Shown: positions 19,352 through 28,196 of the stretch, in pieces
Position numbering within the stretch: the stretch's first letter is position 1
How the letters are laid out: each line of letters opens with the position of its first letter
Notes under the pieces: generated by a model
What the model was told of the DNA's origin: nothing
The model's input: the letters and a program-made list of their open reading frames with translations, nothing else
Databases searched by the model: none
Position numbers and translations under genes: made by a program
NCBI GenBank assembly: GCA_047921395.1
Contig: JBLRWH010000001.1
Span: 62,001 to 126,000 of the forward strand
Reading direction: 5' to 3'
Source of the DNA: XN24 sp047921395
GTDB lineage: Bacteria > Pseudomonadota > Gammaproteobacteria > Steroidobacterales > XN24
DNA: 64,000 bases

Positions 19352-20736
19352 CCGCGACCGAGGCGCTGCAATGCCTGGCTGGTGAAGAAGTCGTTGTAGA
19401 CGTCCCGGCTTCCGGGGCTGTATGCGGTCTGGAAACCTCCGGTGACCCGCCTGGCCGGCACAAAACGACTCATGCGGTTGGCCTGGTAGTCGTAGCTCAT
19501 CACGTGCGTCCATGACCAGGCCGGATGATCGCCGTCAAGGAATACCTCGCGGTCGTTGGCGAACTGCGCGTACGAGGGCTCGAACGACTTCCAGATGTCA
19601 CCCCGCCGGTCGAGGGTGTTATATGCGACGTACATCTGGTTGCGCACATCGATCCAGACTCGCTTCTTGCCCACCGGCGCACGTGGGTAGCCTACCGGTT
19701 CCGCCTCGACCACCAGGCACTCCGGCACCAGTTCCATCCAGGTATCAAAGAACGTCTGGTCGCGCGGACCGCCATGCACCGGCTTCTCCCAGTTGTCGTG
19801 GTAGCCGCCCATGAAGTTGCGGCCACCCACTGCGCCAAGCATGGGCTGGCGGCCCACGATCTGGTAATTCCCCCAGGTAAGCATCGGGTCGCCCGCTGCC
19901 CATGCATCCGAAAGGTATAGCGTCATGCCCGGCACGAGCGGCTCAAAACGCTGGTTGGTCGGGAACTGTCGAACCCGGCGGAATTGCGGAAGGTAGCCGA
20001 GCAGCTCGGGGAACTGCCGCTGATCGTAGCTCCAGGTGTTCATGAACGAAGTACCGGCCACGTCATACGGGGCCGTGAACCACACCGACTGATAGCGCAG
20101 CAGATCGTCACGATCCCGCCAGATCGTGCCATCGACCCGGGAAGTGGTGTTCGCCTCCGCCCACACGAAGTCATACTGGTACGCCAACTCACCATTCGGG
20201 CCGATATCCCAGTCGCGCACGGCGTACATTGAATAATCGTGACGTCCCCAGCTCATGGTGAGGTTGGCAATTGCCTCGACTCCGTTCGCAGGTTCCTGGA
20301 ACGGATTCCCACCAATCCATGGTCCACCGTTGGGGGTGACGACATTGCCGTCCCCGTCCAGCCTGGCGAGACCATGATTGCGGAGCGTGGCCTCCAGATA
20401 TTCGTGCGGAAACAATTTCGTGATGTCCCGGGTCGACTCCACGATGTTGATCCGCCGGCCCATGGTCCGCACCTGCTCGTAGGCCACAGGGTCGAGCAAC
20501 TCCTTGACGTGCTCGACATTCTCGGCGGTGATGACATCTCCGGGCTTGATCCTGCCCTTCGTGTAGGCCTCGATGTACAAGAGCTCATCCGGATATGCCT
20601 TGCTAATGTCTTCGATTCCAGCCTTTGCAGCCAGTGACCACAGCGGCGCGAGCACGCCTGCCGATGCGACGCCATAAAGCGTCTTTTCCATCAGCTTCCG
20701 GCGACCGTAGTCGAAGTCATATTTCTTGATGCGCAT
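19348..20736 (-). CDS. DUF1329 family exported protein (copy A)
   Basis: 462 residues and alignable over its length with the copy at 15089-16465: EAYTKGRIKPGDVITAENVE, EYLEATLRNHGLARLDGDGN, NLTMSWGRHDYSMY, LYLSDAWAAGDPMLTWGNY. The N-terminus has a twin-arginine-like GRRKLMEKT followed by a hydrophobic stretch (YGVASAGVLAPLW). It lies between the RND permease and the YCF48-like gene and overlaps the latter by four bases. A lipid-binding periplasmic role is inferred from the fold family only. Confidence 0.87.
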   Translation of the reverse strand: MRIKKYDFDYGRRKLMEKTLYGVASAGVLAPLWSLAAKAGIEDISKAYPDELLYIEAYTKGRIKPGDVITAENVEHVKELLDPVAYEQVRTMGRRINIVESTRDITKLFPHEYLEATLRNHGLARLDGDGNVVTPNGGPWIGGNPFQEPANGVEAIANLTMSWGRHDYSMYAVRDWDIGPNGELAYQYDFVWAEANTTSRVDGTIWRDRDDLLRYQSVWFTAPYDVAGTSFMNTWSYDQRQFPELLGYLPQFRRVRQFPTNQRFEPLVPGMTLYLSDAWAAGDPMLTWGNYQIVGRQPMLGAVGGRNFMGGYHDNWEKPVHGGPRDQTFFDTWMELVPECLVVEAEPVGYPRAPVGKKRVWIDVRNQMYVAYNTLDRRGDIWKSFEPSYAQFANDREVFLDGDHPAWSWTHVMSYDYQANRMSRFVPARRVTGGFQTAYSPGSRDVYNDFFTSQALQRLGRG

Positions 20737-20766
20737 GGAACTCCTCCTCAGGGCTGGCGAGATTGC

Positions 20767-23175
20767 CTACGCCAACGCGGTTTGCCCGGACACCGGGTAG
20801 ATCTCCTCAGTAACTAACAAGTCCGTGCGGCCGATAAACTTCGGCCGCAGGAACCAGATGAGCAACGGCAAAACGAGCAGCGCCATAGCCATGTTGATAA
20901 CCATCACCATGGAGAGCAGCAGGCCCATGTCGGCAAGGAATTTGAGCCCCGACAGGAAGTACCAGGGCATGATGCCGATGAGCATGATCGTCGCCGTGAA
21001 CATGATCGCGCGGCCGGTGGTCGTGACCGCCTTGTCGATCGTGGCGCCGACGTCGCGATCGTGCTGCCGGTACTCCTCGCAGATCCGGCTCAGCAGGTAG
21101 ATTCCGTAGTCGATACCGACGCCGACCCCGACCGAGGCGACAAGCAGCGAATTGATATCCAGCCCAATTCCCAGCACCGACATGCACGCAGTGATTACGA
21201 AATTGGACAGGTTGACCGGTACCAGAAGAATCAAGCCCGCCAGGAGCGAGCGATAGGCGAAACCGCAAATCAAGAAGATGACTGCATTCAACGTGCCGAG
21301 GATGACCCAGTAGTGTTCCGCCACGACATCGTTCATCGCCTGCTGCAGGGCGATCGTGCCGGTCGCCATGCGGATGCTATAGTTCTCGTGCTCCAGTCCG
21401 ACCGCCTCGACTACGCTGCGAGCCTGTGCGAGTGCATGGTCCACGGTCTCCTGCCGATTGTCTCGATACCACATTGAGACAGTGGCGTTGCGCTGCTCAA
21501 AATCGATCACGTGCGAAAACGCCACCGGACTGGTGTTCATCATGGCTGCGGAGGCTGCTGCATTGACTGCTTCCCGGGTCGGATCCAGGGGCGCCCACTT
21601 CGCGTGTCCGCCAGCAAACAAGCGATTGCCCTCCATCAGGTAGTCAGCAAACGAGAGCGTCGCCGTGGGCGGCTGGTAGCCACGCTCGATCAGGTCCTGA
21701 ATGCGCAGCATCGTCATCACCGCCTCGGCCTGCCGCGCGATTCGATTGGGTTCCCCGTCGACGTCGGCCCGGCCTTCGAGCACGATCTCGAGCGTATTGA
21801 CGCCGGGGAAGTGATCGTTGATGGCGCGTACCGAGCGGTTGAACTCGGAGTCCTGCCAAAGCAAGTTGCTGCCTTCGACCGGATTGCCAATCTTTATCTG
21901 TAGCGCGAGAGCCACCGCGACCACGGACAGGATCACCATCGCCGTCCCGGTAACTCGCGCGCGCCGGCCATGGCTGAGCCTCGCGACCCGGAGCAACACC
22001 CGGTGCTCGAATGTCCCGCCAACCCGTGCTTTCCCCGGGACGATGCGCCTCGGGTTCCTCGGTGCCGGCAGGAAGGTGAGCAGAACGGGTGCAAGGAACA
22101 CCGAAGTGGGAATCAGCATGAGCGTCCAGAAGCCGCAGAACAGCGCAAAGCGCTCCATGGCGGGAATCGGCGCAAGCGCAATGAGGACGATGGCCGCCGC
22201 GTCGGTAACGACACCGAGTATGCCGGGACCCATCATGACTCGCAGGGCAGTTTGCGCCGCTTCAACCTTGTCACCGACCTCTGCCTTGACCTCGTAATAT
22301 CGCTCGGCAAACTGCACGGTATGGCTGAACGCCCGCGCGACAAGCAGCAGTGGGACCAGCAGCAGCAATGGCTCGATCGGCGCACCAAGCCAGCCCATCA
22401 GTCCAAAGCCCCAGATCGCCGAAACAAACCCGGTGATGATCGGCGTGAGCACACCCGAAACATTGCGCATATACCCGACCAGCGCCAGCACCAGGGCGAC
22501 CAGGGTCACACCAAAGATCACCAGCATCTGTCGTTGGTATTGGAAAACCCACCCGGTGAGCGCAGGCTGCCCCGCAAGATAGACCTCGTGACGCTCATCC
22601 CGTGCCGCTTCCACCAGCGCCTGGACGTAGTTGAACGACTGGCGATAGTCGAGGCGATGTTCGATAAACGTGGCATTGACGATTGTTGCGCTTTCATCGA
22701 CCGACACCAGGAAATCACGCACCAGGGGTGAGGCCTCGACACGACGGCGAAACTCCCCCACTTCCGCGTCAGTAGCCGGCACCCTGTCGTCCATGAGGGG
22801 CCGTACATCAACGCCGTATGGCGTGGCTTCCGCGTAGCGGGCCTTCTCAGTTGTTATCGAAACGACCTGATCGTGATCGACCGCCGGTGCCAGGTCGATA
22901 TCACGCGTGAATCTCCAGACCTTGTCGAGAGTTTCCGGGTTGTAGATCGTGCCATCACGAACCTTGATCATCACTGACATCGTCAGCGGATTCCCGAAAT
23001 TCGGGTGGTCCCGGTAGGTCTCTGCGTAGGGATGCCCCTTAGGCAGCAGGTCCGAGAAGACCGTCTTGATCTGAACATGCGGCAGGCCGGCGGCGAAGAA
23101 TGCCGTCACCACGCCCAACACGATCAAGGCAATCATACGATTGCCTAATACCAGGCTGGCCAAGCGATGCCGCAT
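20767..23175 (-). CDS. MMPL/RND superfamily permease
   Basis: 802 residues. The architecture is one transmembrane helix, a large periplasmic loop (with DLLPKGHPYAETYRDHPNFG), five helices, a second periplasmic loop and five more helices. This is the twelve-helix RND plan of hydrophobe exporters such as HpnN and MmpL. The conserved SVGVGVGIDYGIYLLSRICEE near the end is typical. Start chosen at MRHRLAS next to the upstream stop, with a weak GGCGG upstream; an ATG at 23223 would overlap the upstream gene by 47 bases and lacks a ribosome binding site. Probably moves a lipid-like substrate together with the DUF1302/DUF1329/YCF48 proteins. Direction unknown. Confidence 0.88.
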   Translation of the reverse strand: MRHRLASLVLGNRMIALIVLGVVTAFFAAGLPHVQIKTVFSDLLPKGHPYAETYRDHPNFGNPLTMSVMIKVRDGTIYNPETLDKVWRFTRDIDLAPAVDHDQVVSITTEKARYAEATPYGVDVRPLMDDRVPATDAEVGEFRRRVEASPLVRDFLVSVDESATIVNATFIEHRLDYRQSFNYVQALVEAARDERHEVYLAGQPALTGWVFQYQRQMLVIFGVTLVALVLALVGYMRNVSGVLTPIITGFVSAIWGFGLMGWLGAPIEPLLLLVPLLLVARAFSHTVQFAERYYEVKAEVGDKVEAAQTALRVMMGPGILGVVTDAAAIVLIALAPIPAMERFALFCGFWTLMLIPTSVFLAPVLLTFLPAPRNPRRIVPGKARVGGTFEHRVLLRVARLSHGRRARVTGTAMVILSVVAVALALQIKIGNPVEGSNLLWQDSEFNRSVRAINDHFPGVNTLEIVLEGRADVDGEPNRIARQAEAVMTMLRIQDLIERGYQPPTATLSFADYLMEGNRLFAGGHAKWAPLDPTREAVNAAASAAMMNTSPVAFSHVIDFEQRNATVSMWYRDNRQETVDHALAQARSVVEAVGLEHENYSIRMATGTIALQQAMNDVVAEHYWVILGTLNAVIFLICGFAYRSLLAGLILLVPVNLSNFVITACMSVLGIGLDINSLLVASVGVGVGIDYGIYLLSRICEEYRQHDRDVGATIDKAVTTTGRAIMFTATIMLIGIMPWYFLSGLKFLADMGLLLSMVMVINMAMALLVLPLLIWFLRPKFIGRTDLLVTEEIYPVSGQTALA

Positions 23176-23176
23176 C

Positions 23177-23971
23177 TCAGACCGCCTGCCCGCTACGCGT
23201 CGAATCCTTTCCCCGTCTGCCATCGCGGCTGAAAAGGTCTACGAATGCTCGTCCGTTGAGCAGACTCCAAGGCACCAGGAGTCCGGTACGCGCCTTATAG
23301 GCCAGCCAACCCGGATGCCGGGACAATGAAACATCCTTGCGGTACAGGCGCGGCAGGAATCCGAAAAAAGTCATGTAGCCGATCAGGAGCCATGCAAGCC
23401 AGTGATCAGCGAGGTAGGCGTAGGAGGAATACAACAACACTTCGCCGAAGTAGTTCGGGTTGCGCGTGTAGCGGAACATGCCCCCGCTGATCAGCCCCTG
23501 GCGATACTTGAGCGTGAAATGCCGCTGGCAGTCTGCAGCAATCATCGTGACCACGCCGATCGTGTGCAGTACGACCGCGAAGAACAATTCGAAGTTAGTC
23601 GGCACTATGTGGCGTGAAATGAAAAGCCACGGGATGATCCAGTACAGCCCGATCAGCCCGACGTAAAGCCCAATCGTCCCCAGCAAGCTGATCCCCGCCT
23701 CAAGCTGGTGATCACGAAACCCGAAGTCCTTGATCAGCCAGCAGTAACCGTAAACACCATGAAGCGCGAGATAAACCCAGGCACCCGTCGACCAGTTGTC
23801 GTAGACGTACATCATCCCGAGGATGAGGAGGGCCGTAAAAATCTTGTGGAAGTTGACGGCGTGATACACCTTCAGGATCTTTTTGCCGGGCGCGTTGAAC
23901 GACACCCCGTCCACGATTCTCAGCGCCAGCGCAGCCCACGCTGGCATCGTGTCCAGATGCTTCTGATCCAT
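23177..23971 (-). CDS. ICMT / steroid 5-alpha-reductase-like integral membrane enzyme (DUF1295-type)
   Basis: 264 residues with about six hydrophobic helices. The C-terminal motif FRYTRNPNYFGEVLLYSSYA is the cofactor-binding signature shared by isoprenylcysteine methyltransferases, phospholipid methyltransferases and the DUF1295/steroid 5-alpha-reductase-like group. The start ATG is preceded by CAGGAGGAGCC, an excellent ribosome binding site, and this is the first gene of the operon. Whether it methylates (SAM) or reduces (NADPH) cannot be decided from the motif. A hydrophobic cyclic or prenyl-like substrate would fit the rest of the operon. Confidence 0.78.
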   Translation of the reverse strand: MDQKHLDTMPAWAALALRIVDGVSFNAPGKKILKVYHAVNFHKIFTALLILGMMYVYDNWSTGAWVYLALHGVYGYCWLIKDFGFRDHQLEAGISLLGTIGLYVGLIGLYWIIPWLFISRHIVPTNFELFFAVVLHTIGVVTMIAADCQRHFTLKYRQGLISGGMFRYTRNPNYFGEVLLYSSYAYLADHWLAWLLIGYMTFFGFLPRLYRKDVSLSRHPGWLAYKARTGLLVPWSLLNGRAFVDLFSRDGRRGKDSTRSGQAV

Positions 23972-24059
23972 GGCTCCTCCTGGTTCGATCGGGTGAAGAG
24001 CGGCACGCCCGTCGCGCGTTGCCGTCAACCTCCCTGTTGTTCTGACGTCGAACCTAGTT

Positions 24060-24106
24060 GGACTGCAGCGCAGCATTCACTACACGAACGGGTAGTTTTG
24101 CAGTCC
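24060..24106 (-). promoter_or_regulatory. inverted repeats upstream of the 12-gene operon (candidate operator)
   Basis: GGACTGC (24060-24066) is mirrored by GCAGTCC (24100-24106). Nested inside is ACTAC (24079-24083) mirrored by GTAGT (24092-24096) around ACGAACGG. The pair lies about 90-135 bases upstream of the first gene's start, a reasonable place for an activator site. No clear -35/-10 pair could be picked. The LAL regulator at 5535-8243 is one possible ligand. Purely positional inference. Confidence 0.3.
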
Positions 24107-24439
24107 CCTTCCATGCGCTGACGATCCTGGGGAGTCTGCAGCCTCGGTAATCCGCGCGAAGAGAACACGCATCCGGATGAGAACGCGCAGCAGCATAAAA
24201 CGCAGGAGTTGCGGGCTCTGCAAGCCGCACAAGCGCGACCTTGCGAAACGCTGGAAGCCCAGGCAGGAGGCCCGGTTATCAGCGGCGGCGGAATGATGCT
24301 GCGGTCCCCCGGCGGCGGCCCATCGCCGAACAGGAGGGCGAACAGCTCATCGAGGCCCAGGTAGACATACGGCATCAGCGGCAGGTACCGCGCCTTCAAC
24401 CCCGCCGGGCCGAGAAACGCATCGAAGTGGCTCGCGCGG

Positions 24440-24767
24440 ATGCTCGCCCGCGCCACCGCGAACGGCGAACGTTTCACGCCGCGCGACGACGACCCGGAGA
24501 GCGGCCGCATCGACCTCCCTCACCCGGCGTTGTCGCTACTTCCGCTGGCGCTCGTACTCGGCTTCGCCCTGATGTTTCACGACAACCTGGGCACCTCGGC
24601 GCTCATCGTCGCGCTCCTCGCCGGTTGCTTCGGTGCTGCGCTCGCCAATCCGCGCCGCCTGCGGTGAGACCCACGGCGCCGCCTATCCCGCGATGGCTGC
24701 GCCCACGGTGGTCGTGCCAACGCTTGGGTTGATCCTGTGCCTCGTGCTGTTCGCCCTTGCCCTTTGA
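24440..24767 (+). pseudogene. remnant of a membrane transporter, perhaps GntP-like
   Basis: One frame (24440-24667) encodes a charged stretch followed by two strongly hydrophobic segments: LSLLPLALVLGFALMF and TSALIVALLAGCFGAALA, then NPRRLR and a stop. Shortly after, in another frame (24693-24767), comes a third hydrophobic tail, TVVVPTLGLILCLVLFALAL. The order and spacing look like the C-terminal part of a gluconate/citrate-type permease broken by frameshift. No start or upstream body survives. The family guess rests on pattern memory and is weak; that it is a decayed membrane protein gene is more likely. Confidence 0.35.
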
Positions 24768-24790
24768 CGGGCTGGAACGCGGGACCGGAC

Positions 24791-24845
24791 CGTCATAGGC
24801 CCGTTTCGCTCGGGAAGTCTTATCTCGCTCAACGGGCCTATGACG
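24791..24845. repeat. large palindrome 1 (REP-like hairpin)
   Basis: CGTCATAGGCCCGTT (24791-24805) and its exact reverse complement (24831-24845) form a 15-bp perfect stem. The 25-base centre contains CGCTC twice, i.e. GAGCG twice on the other strand. It is too long and too perfect to be chance and has no T-run. It is followed 75 bases later by a second hairpin of similar design with a different arm sequence. Confidence 0.7.
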
Positions 24846-24920
24846 TCCCGATCCCGCTACGCCATTGACGGGGCCGGCCTCGACAGCGCCAGCTCAGTCG
24901 ATGCCGCAGCGGGGACGGGA

Positions 24921-24976
24921 CGGCACAGGTCCACCGAGCGATATTGAAATTTTTTGAGCGAGGGGGACCTGTGCCG
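24921..24976. repeat. large palindrome 2 (REP-like hairpin)
   Basis: CGGCACAGGTCC (24921-24932) pairs exactly with GGACCTGTGCCG (24965-24976). The centre reads CCGAGCGA, then an AT-rich run, then TTGAGCGAG. It thus has the same GAGCGA pair seen on the opposite strand in palindrome 1. It ends 93 bases before the acetoacetyl-CoA synthetase start. The TTGAGC element also recalls the TTTGAGCAGTGTCCCC repeats at 52.9 and 56.2 kb. Confidence 0.7.
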
Positions 24977-25069
24977 GCGCGTCACCGCGGTCCTCACAAG
25001 CCGCTGCAGTCAGCCTGGCGGGCAAGTAGCTCATGATAGTCTTTGCGTACAGGCAGGCTGGATCATGAA

Positions 25070-27021
<1,952 letters not shown>

Positions 27022-27022
<1 letters not shown>

Positions 27023-28131
27023 TGGATTCCGCCGACAGCGCCAACCTGCCGGTGACGCCGCTGGCCCGCTACCGCGCCGAGATCGCGCGCCTCGGCTGGA
27101 CGCCCGACGCCGCGCAGGAAAACGTCGCCGCGCGCCTGGACGTTCTGTATGGGGCCCTGCTGGCATGGCGCCCCCCGCGGCGTCGGCTGCTTGTCCGGCC
27201 GCGGCCCGTCGCGCCGGTGCGCGGCCTGTATCTCTGGGGTGACACGGGGCGCGGCAAGACCTGGCTCGTCGACCTGTTCTACAAGTGCCTGCCGTTCCCG
27301 GAGAAGAAGCGGCGGCATTTCCATCGTTTCATGGCGGGGGTGCACGCCGACCTCAACACGCACCGCGAGCACGCCGATCCGCTGGCGCGGGTCGCGGACG
27401 GCCTCGCGCAACGAGCGCGGGTGATCTGCTTCGACGAGTTCTTCGTCTCGGACATCGCCGACGCCATGATCCTCGGCACGCTGTTCGAGCGGCTGTTCGC
27501 GCGCGGCGTGACGCTCGTGGCGACCTCTAACGTGCCGCCGCAGATGCTGTACCGCGACGGCCTGCAGCGCGCCCGCTTCCTCCCGGCGATCGCGCAGCTC
27601 GAGCAGCACACGGACGTGGTGCACGTGGGCGGCGAGGTGGATTACCGCTTGCGGCTGCTGGAGCGCGCGGAGATCTACCATGCGCCACTGGACGCGGCCG
27701 CCGAAGACGGCCTGGCCGCGCTGTTCGCCGCCGCCGCGCCCGAGGACACGCACAACGGCGGCCCGCTGCGCATCCTGGGCCGGGATATTCCCGTGCGTTG
27801 CCGCGCCGACGGCGTCGCCTGGTTCGACTTCGCGGCGATCTGCGACGGACCGCGCAGCCAGGCCGATTACATCGAGATCGCCCGCAGCTTCCACACGGTG
27901 CTCGTGGCAGGCGTGCCGCAGTTCACGCCGGAGAACGAGAACGCGGCGCGCAGGTTCATCGCGCTGGTGGACGAGTTCTACGATCGCAGCGTGAAGCTCG
28001 TCCTGTCCGCCGCGGTGCCCGTCGAAGACCTGTACGCGGGAGCGCGCCTCGCGTTCGAGTTCCGTCGCACCACCAGCCGCCTCGAGGAAATGCGTAGCCA
28101 CGCTTACCTGGCCTCCCCCCACCTGCCCTGA
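27022..28131 (+). CDS. zapE: cell division protein ZapE (AFG1-like ATPase)
   Basis: 369 residues. Walker A is GDTGRGKT at residues 73-80, followed by WLVDLFYKCLPFPEKKRRHFHRFM, and Walker B is VICFDEFFVSDIADAM from about residue 134. The C-terminal SQADYIEIARSFHTVLV and VPQFTPENENAARRFI are family hallmarks. ZapE is a cytoplasmic ATPase that affects Z-ring stability during division. It is translationally coupled to the upstream synthetase gene, a placement with no obvious functional meaning. Confidence 0.95.
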
Positions 28132-28138
28132 CACCGTG

Positions 28139-28175
28139 CGGTTCGCGAACCGGTTCCCTTCAGCTTGTCTTAAGC
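28139..28175 (+). promoter_or_regulatory. palindrome and CTTCAGC/CTTAAGC repeat before the eptA-like gene
   Basis: A perfect palindrome, CGGTTCGCGAACCG, occupies 28139-28152. Next come CTTCAGC (28158-28164) and CTTAAGC (28169-28175), a direct repeat offset by 11 bp, i.e. CTTCA-N6-CTTAA. PmrA/BasR-type response regulators bind CTTAA-N6-CTTAA-like repeats in front of eptA genes, so this is a candidate site. A possible -10 (TTACCGT) lies about 10 bases further on, just before the start codon. No experimental support; the half-sites are imperfect. Confidence 0.35.
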
Positions 28176-28196
28176 ACGAATGGTTACCGTGCGCAC

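Larger units (their letters stand above)
23972..25069. other. gene-poor 1.1-kb intergenic region
   Basis: No convincing intact gene is present. From left to right it holds the presumed promoter region of the 12-gene operon (reading left), a few hundred bases of unassigned sequence, a probable remnant of a membrane transporter (24440-24767), two large palindromes (24791-24845 and 24921-24976), and a short leader before the acetoacetyl-CoA synthetase gene. The longer open frames on either strand (for example 24025-24510 on -) show no family resemblance and no codon pattern that convinces. Confidence 0.6.

Noticed and set aside
20767..23175. Hopanoid transporter HpnN as a specific assignment for the RND permease
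   Set aside because: Same superfamily and loop features, but no hopanoid genes are in the window and the neighbours point to a catabolic envelope module.
24025..24510. 161-codon frame on - in the gene-poor region
   Set aside because: Contains a hydrophobic patch but many Cys/Arg codons, no start signal and no family; more likely non-coding.
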